A stretch of 64,000 nucleotides of DNA from Gracilimonas sp. (GTDB taxonomy: Bacteria; Bacteroidota; Rhodothermia; Balneolales; Balneolaceae), in assembly GCA_022450045.1 (NCBI GenBank), contig JAKURD010000015.1, positions 16,767-80,766 of the forward strand, written 5' to 3'. Below are positions 1 through 7,774 of the stretch, one piece after another; position 1 is the first letter of the stretch; every line of letters starts with the position of its first letter. The position numbers were made by a program, and so were the translations under genes. The notes beneath the pieces are model-generated. The model saw only the letters and a list, made by a program, of their open reading frames with translations. It did not search any database and was not told where the DNA came from.

Positions 1-627
1 GTAAACCTGGCTCAAACTACCATGCGCAGTGAGATCGGTAAAATGACGCTTGATGATACTTTTTCAGAGCGGGAAAAAATGAACGAGAACATCGTTCGTG
101 AAATTGACAAAGCGGCTGATCCCTGGGGGATCAAAGTAATGCGGTATGAGCTTAAGAACATCCGCCCTTCCGGTGAGATCATTGATACCATGGAGCGGCA
201 GATGGAAGCCGAACGTGAAAAACGTGCAGAGATCACCAATTCTGAAGGACACCGGCAGGCGCGTATTTATGAATCGGAAGGAGAACAGCAGAGTCAGGTT
301 TTGGTATCGGAAGCGAACCGGCAAAAGCGTATCAATGAAGCCAAAGGGCGAGCTAAAGAGATCGAGCTGGTAGCAACGGCAACTGCTCAGGGAATCCGGA
401 GGGTGGCTGAAGCTATTGAACGCCCCGGTGGTGAACTTGCCGTAAAAACGAAACTGGTTGAGCAGTACATCAAACAATTCGGAAATATCATTAAGAAAAC
501 CAATGTATCCGTACTTCCGACTGAAACTGCTAACCTGAAAACCTTTTTTGAAGGTGTAAGCACCATCAGCGATCACACCAAAGGTTCAGATTCAAGCCCA
601 TTTAATAAAACCAAAGCGAGTAATTAA
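1..627 (+). CDS. SPFH/slipin-family membrane protein, 5' end outside window
   Basis: The frame is already open at base 1. Its first residues (VNLAQTTM) align with an internal stretch of the next gene (VQLAQTTT), so the true start lies upstream and about 208 residues are visible. The visible part is the end of the SPFH (stomatin/prohibitin/flotillin) domain, with WGIKVMRYELKNI and MERQMEAEREKRAEI, followed by a long charged E/A/K-rich helix typical of the coiled-coil region, then a hydrophilic tail. Family knowledge: such proteins assemble into large rings or cages on the inner membrane and often work with NfeD-type or FtsH-type proteases. The gene is a paralogue of its neighbour 11 bp downstream, so the pair is probably one operon making a hetero-oligomer. 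The family call is firm and the partner role is inferred. Confidence 0.88.
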   Translation, partial: VNLAQTTMRSEIGKMTLDDTFSEREKMNENIVREIDKAADPWGIKVMRYELKNIRPSGEIIDTMERQMEAEREKRAEITNSEGHRQARIYESEGEQQSQVLVSEANRQKRINEAKGRAKEIELVATATAQGIRRVAEAIERPGGELAVKTKLVEQYIKQFGNIIKKTNVSVLPTETANLKTFFEGVSTISDHTKGSDSSPFNKTKASN

Positions 628-638
628 GGAGCATCATC

Positions 639-1580
639 ATGGAAATTTTAGAAACAATCAGTAAGGTCTTATTAGGATTATTTTCCATTTATGTGATGTA
701 CCAGTTTGTACGATCACTGCGCCTGGTGCCCAATCAGTTCGCTTTTATTGTGGAACGACTCGGTAACTACCACAAAACGTTGGGACCTGGATTTCACGCC
801 CTGATCCCTTTCATCGATAAAGTAGTGTATAAACAGGATCTGCGTGAAGAGACAATTGAAGTGGAGCCCCAGGAATGTTTCACCAAAGACAATGTAAAGG
901 TGGAAGTTGACGGAGTGATCTATCTAAGTGTTATGGATCCCGTGAACGCAAGTTATGGGACCACCAACTATCGGTACGCAGCGGTACAACTTGCTCAAAC
1001 CACCACCCGATCGGTCCTCGGAAATATGGAACTGGACGAGACGTTCGAAGAACGGGCCGCTATGAGTAAAGAAGTGGTTAAAGTTTTAAGTGAAGTAGAA
1101 CAATTATGGGGAATTAAAGTCCACCGATATGAGATCAAGAATATCATGACCCCGCGCACTGTCCAAAAAGCTATGGAACGGCAAATGACCGCCGAACGTG
1201 ATCGCCGTGCCATCATCGCTAAGTCTGAGGGTGTGAAAGGCTCTAAGATCAATGATGCGGAAGGTATTCGTGCAGAAATCATCAACATCTCAGAAGCTGA
1301 AATGCAGCGCCGGATCAACGAGGCGGAAGGATATGCTGAAGAGATCCTGTCTATTGCCGAAGCCACGGCAAAATCCATTGAGGAAGTAGCCAATGCCCTC
1401 TCCCAGCCAAAAGGAGCTGAAGCCATGAAACTCAAACTTTCTGAAAAATACCTGGACGTTCTATCCGGTTTGGGCCGCAATGAAAACAGCGTGATCCTGC
1501 CTAAGGATATTTCTAATTACGAGGCTTTGATGGAAGGACTTTCGTTGAAAGATCTGGACGAGGTGAAAAGCAAAAAATAG
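639..1580 (+). CDS. SPFH/stomatin-like (slipin/QmcA-type) protein
   Basis: This 313-residue protein has one N-terminal hydrophobic segment (about residues 7-25). The SPFH domain follows, with VPNQFAFIVERLGNYHKTL, GPGFHALIPFIDKV, a QECFTKDNVKVEVDGVIY stretch and WGIKVHRYEIKNI, and then an alanine/glutamate-rich coiled coil (about residues 180-265). Length and order match bacterial slipin/QmcA proteins. The start is supported by AAGGAG ending 7 bp before the ATG. Known role of the family: membrane-anchored scaffold that organises lipid domains or caps proteases. The substrate here is unknown. It lies 11 bp behind a paralogous SPFH gene, so the two are likely co-transcribed. No NfeD gene is seen downstream; one could lie upstream of the window. 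Confidence 0.92.
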   Translation: MEILETISKVLLGLFSIYVMYQFVRSLRLVPNQFAFIVERLGNYHKTLGPGFHALIPFIDKVVYKQDLREETIEVEPQECFTKDNVKVEVDGVIYLSVMDPVNASYGTTNYRYAAVQLAQTTTRSVLGNMELDETFEERAAMSKEVVKVLSEVEQLWGIKVHRYEIKNIMTPRTVQKAMERQMTAERDRRAIIAKSEGVKGSKINDAEGIRAEIINISEAEMQRRINEAEGYAEEILSIAEATAKSIEEVANALSQPKGAEAMKLKLSEKYLDVLSGLGRNENSVILPKDISNYEALMEGLSLKDLDEVKSKK

Positions 1581-1860
1581 TTATCTATCGGCCTGACGAA
1601 TAACCCGCCTGATCGATGGGTGGATTCGAGCAACTGAGCTTTAGCAATCGATCAGACAGCTCTTTGCAGGATTTGAAGTAACGAGGCAAGTCCAGCCGTC
1701 AGATCGTACACATGGTTTTTTCGACATCTCGGTCTGACCGATGATCGGATTCGAGCCACTAAGCCTGTTCTTCTTTAAGCATGTCTAACTTTTGAAGCTT
1801 AATTCATCGATCAGACCGGTGATCGGTCAGATCGAATTGGCTGCCATGTCTTGCAGGATC
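1581..1860. repeat. Non-coding stretch with degenerate GATC/GGTCAGA palindromic motifs
   Basis: No convincing gene lies between the SPFH gene and the lipoprotein gene at 2143. The first part holds several imperfect palindromes built from CGATCAGAC / GGTCAGATCG type words (about 1600-1660, 1690-1750 and 1808-1835). These resemble the hairpin words in the cores of the MITE-like elements at 2989 and 58757. No terminal inverted repeat was found here, so this may be a decayed element or an independent array of the same motif. Confidence 0.5.
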
Positions 1861-1960
1861 CTGTCCCTTTCCCTCTGGCACATTAATAATACATGGCAAC
1901 GCCGCAGGGCAAGGGAGCGCACGCTTTGGTGAGAGTTTTGGCTGGTAGTAAAATTTAGGC
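1861..1960. repeat. Palindromic intergenic repeat, copy 1
   Basis: The stretch starts with CTGTCCCTTTCCCT (1861-1874) and has a partly complementary arm, GCCGCAGGGCAAGGGAG, about 25 bp further on. It continues with a tail of about 50 bp (1910-1960) containing CTTTGGTGAGAGTTTTGGC. The same start word occurs at 2960-2973 and a similar tail at 3422-3473, so this is one of two diverged copies. The function is unknown. It carries no reading frame of note. Confidence 0.55.
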
Positions 1961-2142
1961 ATTACGGTTACATTCACTTTTCCCCTTTTGAACCATGATT
2001 TATGGGATTAAGGGATTTTTAATGATTCTACTCATCCATCATGGAAATCCTTCAATCAAGAAAATCATGGTCCGAAGTGATGCAATTACCACTTCCTCAA
2101 AAACACACAGAAATTCTCCCCAAATTTTTGCAGATTAAGGAC

Positions 2143-2601
2143 ATGAGGTTAAAGAATATATTTCAACACAACGTTTTACGGAAAACAAAGCTCATTCTGC
2201 TTGTTGCAATAGTGGCTTCGGGATGTGCCCCATCTATTTCTCAGTTTAACGAAACGGCTTACCGGCAGGCAGTGGAATTGAAAGTGCAGTCTCTGGCCCT
2301 GACTGATAAAGCCACTGAATCCTATGCCGGTCATGCGGCAGGAGCCGAAACTTTGCGGCAGGATTTACACACCGCCTACGAATATGCCAAAGGACGGCCC
2401 AATAATGAACTCAGCACGCGACAGTGGGAAATTATGATCGATCCCGAACGCAACCTGGTGGGCGGGTTGCTGGCACGATGGGAAGAAGAAGGTTCCCTTT
2501 CGCCGGTGTTTGTACGGGAGTTTCGCGGGGTGATATCCGATGCTTTTGATACCATCATAGGACTGGAAAGCGGTAAAATAAGACCGGAGGAGGTACAGTA
2601 A
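2143..2601 (+). CDS. Small predicted lipoprotein of unknown function
   Basis: I place the start at the ATG at 2143, preceded by TTAAGG. It gives a classic lipoprotein signal: basic start (MRLKNIFQHNVLRKTK), hydrophobic LILLVAIVAS, then a GC lipobox with Cys28. A longer frame from 2041 only adds a non-signal extension. The mature part (about 125 residues) is charged and mostly helical, with no family I recognise. The stop lies 2 bp before the next small gene, which has its own strong ribosome-binding site, so the two are probably one operon of envelope-associated proteins. The lipoprotein call is well supported and the function is unknown. Confidence 0.75.
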   Translation: MRLKNIFQHNVLRKTKLILLVAIVASGCAPSISQFNETAYRQAVELKVQSLALTDKATESYAGHAAGAETLRQDLHTAYEYAKGRPNNELSTRQWEIMIDPERNLVGGLLARWEEEGSLSPVFVREFRGVISDAFDTIIGLESGKIRPEEVQ

Positions 2602-2603
2602 TT

Positions 2604-2927
2604 ATGTTTGATTTTGATTCGTTTTTGGATACCCTTAAATCTGATTTAGGAGATGTGATAAAAGAATACGGGCAAGAGTATAAAGAAGATATTCTGAACG
2701 ATGCCGTAGATTTTGCCTCCAAAACCCAGAGTGATATTGAAAAATGGGCTGCACTGCTTAAAGAAGGTGAGCTCAGCCCAAAAGATTTTGAATTCCTGCT
2801 CAAAAGCAAAAAAGACCTGGCCGAAATGGAAACCCTCAAACAAAAAGGCCTCGCCCAAGCCAGGGTGGATAAACTGAAAGCGGATATTTTGGATACCATT
2901 GTGGGTTCGGTGAAGAAAGTGTTGTGA
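2604..2927 (+). CDS. Small helical acidic/lysine-rich protein of unknown function
   Basis: This 107-residue protein has no signal peptide or membrane segment. It is rich in D, E, K and L throughout (FDFDSFLDTLKSDLGDVIKE at the start, then KSKKDLAEMETLKQKGLAQA), which suggests an all-helical or coiled-coil fold. The start is supported by GGAGGAGG about 12 bp upstream of the ATG, across the end of the previous gene. It follows the lipoprotein gene with a 2 bp gap and the two should be co-expressed, so it may act with that lipoprotein. I do not recognise a family. Confidence 0.7.
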   Translation: MFDFDSFLDTLKSDLGDVIKEYGQEYKEDILNDAVDFASKTQSDIEKWAALLKEGELSPKDFEFLLKSKKDLAEMETLKQKGLAQARVDKLKADILDTIVGSVKKVL

Positions 2928-2959
2928 GGTTAGTTGCCCTGTCAAACAGGACCCTAACC

Positions 2960-3473
2960 CTGTCCCTTTCCCTAACGCACTATGTGGTTAACGTGAGTTC
3001 GAGATAAAGAATGTTAGAATAGCTGCAAAATCCATCTGCCGGATACTCCGTCCGATGGATGGGCTGATCGATGGTGCAGGCGTAGGGTGTTGGATTAGAA
3101 TACGAACCGAACGTGGGTGCCCTACCCAGGCAATCGGTCAGATGGACTTAGAGCCATCAGACCGGGGGGCAGGGCAATCAACCCCGAACCCGATCTGATG
3201 GATCACCCATCTGATCGATTATACAGACGCAGGATGTTGGATTAGGATACGAACAAGCTTAGGCCCCCAATCAAACAATCGGTCAGACAGACTTGGAGCC
3301 GTCAGATCGTACCTTAAAGGCTTTAGCGAGGATAATTATATCGAACTGACGTTAGTTATATTTTTGATGGTTTCAGCAATCTCTTTTTTCAAATAACTAT
3401 TCTGCATCAATCGGTATGCGTCAAGGGAAAGGGGACGCCTTGGTGAGGATTTTAGCAGTTGGTGACATTTAGC
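2960..3473. repeat. Palindromic intergenic repeat, copy 2, apparently interrupted by a MITE-like element
   Basis: The left part (2960-2980, CTGTCCCTTTCCCT then AACGCAC) matches copy 1 at 1861. The right part (3417-3473, with GCGTCAAGGGAAAGGGGACG and CCTTGGTGAGGATTTTAGC) matches the tail of copy 1 at 1910-1960. The two parts are also inverted complements of each other (GTCCCTTTCCCT against AGGGAAAGGGGAC). The element at 2989-3354 and about 60 bp of other sequence lie between them. This reads as a nested insertion, which is inference. Confidence 0.5.
2989..3354 (+). mobile_element. MITE-like element, long class (A1)
   Basis: This is a non-coding element of about 366 bp bounded by imperfect terminal inverted repeats. 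The left end is TAACGTGAGTTCGAGATAA and the right end is TTATATCGAACTGACGTTA. Inside are two tandem subunits, each with GCAGG..G.ATGTTGGATTAG.ATACGAAC followed by a hairpin (CGGTCAGATGG at 3135 with CCATCAGACCG at 3154; CGATCTGATGG at 3191 with CCATCTGATCG at 3207). It is homologous over most of its length to the element at 58757-59073. No transposase is encoded, so mobilisation would need an enzyme elsewhere. Confidence 0.7.
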
Positions 3474-3506
3474 AAAAAATTGGACCACGGTTAAAACTGA
3501 AAATAG

Positions 3507-3537
3507 TTCGATATTCCTTGTTCTGCATTCGATGTTC
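3507..3537. repeat. Short periodic GAA-type repeat
   Basis: Read on the minus strand this is GAACATCG AATGCAGA ACAAGGAA TATCGAA, a run of near 8-base units starting with GAA or AA. It makes a spurious minus-strand translation (KNIECRTRNIE) that I would not annotate as a gene. It sits in the non-coding gap before the phosphohexomutase gene. Significance unknown. Confidence 0.35.
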
Positions 3538-3633
3538 TTTAGGCGTCTCCCAATGTTTTCATGAAACACCTGCTTTTATTATTTATATTTCTCTTCTTCA
3601 ATACAGTATTCATCAACAAAGATATTTGAGATA

Positions 3634-5370
3634 ATGAACGCATTAGATCCTGCAGTACAATCCAAAATTGACCAATGGCTTAACGGTAGTTACGATGAAG
3701 AAACCAAGGCCGAGATCCGGCAAAAATTGGACAATGAGAAATTCGATGAGCTTACCGACGCGTTCTACAAAGACCTGGAGTTTGGTACCGGGGGACTCCG
3801 TGGTATCATGGGAGTCGGCTCAAACCGGGTAAATAAATATACCTTTGGAATGGCCACTCAGGGACTTTCAAACTTCCTGAAAAAGCAATATTCGGGAGAG
3901 CACATAAAAGTTGTAATAGCTCACGATTGCCGAAATAATTCAGTGGAATTAGCCAATGTAGTAGCTAATGTATTTTCTGCAAATGGCATTAAAGTGTACT
4001 TTTTTGATGCACTCCGCCCTACTCCTGAATTGTCTTTTGCCATTCGGGAGCTTGGCTGTAAAAGCGGTGTGATGCTGACGGCCTCTCACAATCCTAAAGA
4101 ATATAATGGCTACAAAGCATATGGTGCTGATGGCGGACAACTTGTGGCTCCCTACGACAAAATGGTGATGGAAGAAGTTCAAAAGATCGCTTCGGTCGAT
4201 GAGGTTAAGTTTGAGCGTGATAATAGCCTCATTGAAATGATTGGGGCTGAAATAGATGAGAAATACCTGGACGAGTTAGTGAAGCTGTCCGTTTCAAAAG
4301 ATGCTATTGAACGGCAAAAGAATATGAAGATCGTCTTCTCCCCCATCCACGGAACCTCCCGAAAGCTGGTGCCCGCTGCTTTGGAAAGATTTGGCTTTGA
4401 AAATGTGATCCTGGTAGAAGAGCAAATGTCTGCTGATGGAAACTTCCCGACCGTGATATATCCGAATCCGGAAGAGAAAGAAGCGCTGGATATGGCTCTC
4501 AATAAAGCCAAAAAAGTGGATGCGGACCTTGTGATGGCTACCGATCCGGATGCCGATCGGGTTGGGATCGCCGTTAAGAATCTTGATAATGAATTTGTGC
4601 TTTTGAATGGAAATCAAACCGGTGCACTCCTAATCAATTACATGCTTACCGCATGGGAACAGACAGGTAAGATCACCGGAAATGAATACATCGTAAAAAC
4701 GGTAGTTACTTCATATATCATCGACCGTATTGCAGAATCAAAAGGAGTAGAATGTTTTAACACCCTGACCGGTTTTAAGTACATCGGGGAATTGATGACT
4801 AAACTGGAGGGCAAGAAGCAGTTCATTGCAGGTGGGGAAGAAAGCTACGGATACCTGGTCGGGGAACATGTCCGGGATAAGGATGCCGTGATCTCATGTG
4901 CCATTATCGCCGAAATGGCGGCTTTTTATAAAGATCAGGGAAGCAGTTTATACGAAGCTCTGCTTGATATGTATGTAGAATATGGCTTATTCCGGGAAAA
5001 CCTTGCTTCCGTATATAAGGAAGGTAAATCCGGTGCTGAAGAAATTCAGAAAATAATGATGAATTTCCGCGCGAATCCTCCCAAGAAACTCGGTGGGTCT
5101 CAGGTTGTAACGGTTAAAGATTACCAAACCTCAAAAGAAAAAAATATCGCAACCGGAAAGATCACGGATATTGAGCTCCCAAAATCAAACGTACTTCAAT
5201 TTATTACGGAAGATGGTGCCATTGTATCTGTACGCCCTTCCGGAACGGAGCCGAAGATCAAGTTTTACTGCAGCGTAAATACCAACCTGATGAGTCCTGA
5301 AGATTACAGTCAGGCCGTTGAGACCCTTGATAAGAGAATTCAAGTCATGATCGAAGCGCTGCAAAACTAA
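3634..5370 (+). CDS. pgcA: Phospho-sugar mutase (phosphoglucomutase/phosphomannomutase family)
   Basis: This cytoplasmic enzyme of 578 residues interconverts hexose 1- and 6-phosphates and feeds glycogen, nucleotide sugars and the cell envelope. All family landmarks are present in order: the GTGGLRGIMGVG start loop (about 51-62), the catalytic phosphoserine loop TASHNPKEYNGYKAYG (Ser about 151), the Mg2+ loop DPDADRVG (about 304), the sugar-binding GGEESYGYLVG (about 400) and the phosphate-binding RPSGTEPKIKFY (about 534). The length matches the larger PgcA-like phosphoglucomutases rather than the 450-residue PMM/PGM type. It stands alone, with repeats upstream and an unrelated gene downstream. 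The enzyme class is secure; glucose versus mannose preference cannot be read from sequence alone. Confidence 0.93.
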   Translation: MNALDPAVQSKIDQWLNGSYDEETKAEIRQKLDNEKFDELTDAFYKDLEFGTGGLRGIMGVGSNRVNKYTFGMATQGLSNFLKKQYSGEHIKVVIAHDCRNNSVELANVVANVFSANGIKVYFFDALRPTPELSFAIRELGCKSGVMLTASHNPKEYNGYKAYGADGGQLVAPYDKMVMEEVQKIASVDEVKFERDNSLIEMIGAEIDEKYLDELVKLSVSKDAIERQKNMKIVFSPIHGTSRKLVPAALERFGFENVILVEEQMSADGNFPTVIYPNPEEKEALDMALNKAKKVDADLVMATDPDADRVGIAVKNLDNEFVLLNGNQTGALLINYMLTAWEQTGKITGNEYIVKTVVTSYIIDRIAESKGVECFNTLTGFKYIGELMTKLEGKKQFIAGGEESYGYLVGEHVRDKDAVISCAIIAEMAAFYKDQGSSLYEALLDMYVEYGLFRENLASVYKEGKSGAEEIQKIMMNFRANPPKKLGGSQVVTVKDYQTSKEKNIATGKITDIELPKSNVLQFITEDGAIVSVRPSGTEPKIKFYCSVNTNLMSPEDYSQAVETLDKRIQVMIEALQN

Positions 5371-5560
5371 GCCATTTTGGTTTTCGTAGGCAGGCCAAAA
5401 TATTCTTACTATAAATTTAACGGACTGCCCGATTTCTCTTTACTTTCATAGCTAAACCTCATTAATTATTTGACAAGAATTAACAGAGGCAGATGGAACA
5501 CTCAGCATATAATTATGTTGTGTAAGTAAATTAGTTACATCTATTAAACAGGAGAAAATT

Positions 5561-6706
5561 ATGAGTGTTGTAAACAGAGAAACGATTGAAAAGCTTATCA
5601 GCAAAACTCAGGATATCAATGTCACCATATTTATTCCTACTCATAAAAGAGGGGAAGAAGGAAAACAAGACGCGATCCGTTTAAAGAATATTATTCAAAA
5701 GGCTAAAAATGATCTTATTGAAAAGGGATGGAAGGATGCCCGGGTAGATGAATTATTCAAACCTGTAATTGCAAAAACGGAAGAAAATCAATTTTGGCTT
5801 CATCAGGAAAAAGGTTTGGCGATCTATGTTAATGAAGAATATTTCGATGTGTTTAAGATCCCGGTCAGTCCTAAGGAAAACTATTATATCTCTGAGAATT
5901 TTTTGATCACACCATTACTTGAGCTTCAGAATCATCACAATGACTATCACGTGCTGCTATTGAGCCAGAATGAAACGAAAATGTTTAAAATAGCACCGGA
6001 TAAAACTACTCAGATAACTTTTGAAAGTGTTCCCACAAGTATGGAGGAGCATCTTAAATACCATGTGCATGAGCGATCGGTGCAGCATCATTCAGGTGCC
6101 AGTGGTGGTGGCTCTGTATTCCATGGTCAGGGTGGCGAGCTGGACGAGAACAACAAAGAGCTTGAGCTGTTCCTGAAGCATATTGAAAATAAGGTTACCA
6201 AATATCTGAAGAAAGTGAATGGCCCACTGGTGCTTGCCGGACCCGATAAAATGGTATCCTATTACAAAAAGGCGAATAAATATTTTAATGTACTTGATGA
6301 ATATATTTCAGGAAACTGTGATACCAAGAGCATTCAGGAAGTTGAGGAAGAATCCTGGAGCATTGTAGAGTCATATTTCAGAGAGGAAATTCACAGTGAT
6401 ATTGATCGCTTCAATAACTTGCGAGGCAGCGAATTGATCTCCACTGATGTAAGTGATATCGTGAAAGGAGCTTATTTCGGTAAAGTTGACACGCTGTTTG
6501 TGCCTATGGGATTTCATCAGTACGGTATTTTTGATACTGAAAAAAATCAGGTCGAAATATCAGATAATTTAAACGGGAAAGCCGTTGATCTGATCAACTA
6601 TGCGGCCATATCAGCAATCCGCAATGGAAGTACATTATATGGACTTCAGCAATCTGAGGTACCAAATAACTCCGGACTGGCGGCTATTTATCGCTATAAG
6701 TCCTGA
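5561..6706 (+). CDS. baeRF-type protein (bacterial homologue of archaeo-eukaryotic release factor/Pelota fold)
   Basis: The 381-residue soluble protein begins with a TIFIPTHKRGEEGKQDAIRL motif close to the IYMPTHRTGPE-type start of the baeRF families. It ends with the matching TLFVPMGFHQYGIF and SGLAAIYRYKS signature. In the middle is a glycine/histidine-rich loop (HHSGASGGGSVFHGQGGELD, about residues 175-195). Family knowledge: baeRF proteins were recognised by comparative genomics as bacterial relatives of eRF1/Pelota with a proposed role in ribosome rescue; biochemical roles are largely untested. The start has GGAGAAA 6-7 bp before the ATG. No partner gene is adjacent. The family call is from memory of its motifs, so moderate confidence. 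Confidence 0.7.
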   Translation: MSVVNRETIEKLISKTQDINVTIFIPTHKRGEEGKQDAIRLKNIIQKAKNDLIEKGWKDARVDELFKPVIAKTEENQFWLHQEKGLAIYVNEEYFDVFKIPVSPKENYYISENFLITPLLELQNHHNDYHVLLLSQNETKMFKIAPDKTTQITFESVPTSMEEHLKYHVHERSVQHHSGASGGGSVFHGQGGELDENNKELELFLKHIENKVTKYLKKVNGPLVLAGPDKMVSYYKKANKYFNVLDEYISGNCDTKSIQEVEEESWSIVESYFREEIHSDIDRFNNLRGSELISTDVSDIVKGAYFGKVDTLFVPMGFHQYGIFDTEKNQVEISDNLNGKAVDLINYAAISAIRNGSTLYGLQQSEVPNNSGLAAIYRYKS

Positions 6707-6786
6707 TCTTTGACTCAAGTTCGGTTCGGATGATAATTTCTTAAAATTCCTGTGAAGAAGAATAAAAATTATTCGAAGCCGGACTT

Positions 6787-6980
6787 TAACGTCAGATCGA
6801 GATAAAAACTAAGGTAAAAAGATAAAAATGGATGCTTGCGGTCATTCCCGTGGAGACGGGAATCTAAGTGTGGCCATTACTTCTTTATTTGATACCTGGC
6901 CAACCATAGGATTCAAGCATTCGCTGCGAAATGACTATTCAACGTGTTCTACAGATGGTCTTAATATCGAATTCACGTTA
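6787..6980 (+). mobile_element. MITE-like element, short class (B1)
   Basis: This is a 194 bp non-coding element with ends TAACGTCAGATCGAGATAA and ATATCGAATTCACGTTA. Its core carries a perfect hairpin, ATTCCCGTGGAGACGGGAAT (6844-6863). It matches the elements at 48789-48982 (same orientation) and 59076-59270 (inverted) along its whole length. It ends 7 bp from the stop codon of the minus-strand gene at 6988. Confidence 0.75.
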
Positions 6981-6987
6981 TTTTAAT

Positions 6988-7716
6988 CTATACTTCAGGC
7001 TTTATTCTCAACCACACAATTATATCTTCCGATTCATCGCCTCTGGTTTGCAACATTCGTCCGGATTCTTTACCTATCCAATAGTAGTATTTACTCTTGG
7101 AGTTTTTCCTTGAGATCACATATCTGAGGGCTTCATAATCATTGCCGTGAAGTGTTATTTGTTCTTCACCCAGTTCCTCAATGGTAACTACATCCTTTTT
7201 ATTGTTTGAAGAATAAACCGCAATACTCCACTTACTCCCTTCCTCTTTATCAATACCATACACCAAGGTTGGAAGCCAGTGAGAATCGTATCTCAACTCG
7301 CTAAATTCAACAGAATAGCTGGTATCCTGATTTAACCCAAAACTACTTCTTCGTGCCCGAACACCAACTTTTTCAGTTCCCGTATAGTTAACTGTGATGT
7401 TTTGACGGTTTTGCATGACCGAACGATATTTAATTGGAATGAAGCTCTTGAGATCCAGAAGCAAGCTGTCTCTCATTGCAACTCGATGAAAATCTTGTGC
7501 ATAAGTAATCAATAATGTGCTATCACGTCTTTCAACTTTTTCAGTGATCGTACCTGCTGTTGTTTCTTCCCCATTCATTTCTCTTACATATTCATAGATC
7601 TGAATGCCATCCGTTACATTTTCGCCGGAGAGAACCGGAGCTTTTTTCTGTGCGAATACTTCAGTTCCTGCAATCAAAAATAAAACAAGCGCAATAAGCT
7701 TAGCTATACTTCTCAT
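6988..7716 (-). CDS. Secreted DUF3108-like protein
   Basis: The 242-residue protein has a clean signal peptide (MRSIAKLIALVLFLIAGTEVFAQ, cleavage after about residue 22). The mature part is rich in short beta-strands, with ITVNYTGTEKVG, VEFSELRYDSHWLPTLVYGI and LRYVISRKNSKSKYYYWIG. This layout, with a repeated mostly beta scaffold ending in a (Y/I)WIGKESGRML strand, resembles DUF3108 and related periplasmic outer-membrane-binding folds. It is the last gene of a minus-strand run, 58 bp after dprA. A MITE-like element abuts its 3' end. The function is unknown and the family assignment tentative. Confidence 0.6.
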   Translation of the reverse strand: MRSIAKLIALVLFLIAGTEVFAQKKAPVLSGENVTDGIQIYEYVREMNGEETTAGTITEKVERRDSTLLITYAQDFHRVAMRDSLLLDLKSFIPIKYRSVMQNRQNITVNYTGTEKVGVRARRSSFGLNQDTSYSVEFSELRYDSHWLPTLVYGIDKEEGSKWSIAVYSSNNKKDVVTIEELGEEQITLHGNDYEALRYVISRKNSKSKYYYWIGKESGRMLQTRGDESEDIIVWLRIKPEV

Positions 7717-7774
7717 GATAAATAAGATAATTTTTCTGTTATGAATACGGTACGAACTTAATGTTCTTCCGGAT

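Noticed and set aside
2555-2945. Minus-strand frames opposite the small helical gene
   Set aside because: Low-complexity serine/phenylalanine-rich shadows of the plus-strand gene, which has a strong ribosome-binding site.
2989-3354. CRISPR-like array because of repeated CATCTGATCGAT words
   Set aside because: The words are hairpin arms in two diverged tandem subunits, not evenly spaced identical repeats with unique spacers, and no cas gene is present.
3336-3569. Minus-strand frame of 77 codons with KNIECRTRNIE
   Set aside because: It lies wholly in repeat DNA. Its odd composition comes from the periodic GAA-type repeat, and it crosses the end of a MITE-like element.
6931-7113. Plus-strand frame of 60 codons
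   Set aside because: It starts inside a MITE-like element and runs antisense through the end of a convincing gene.
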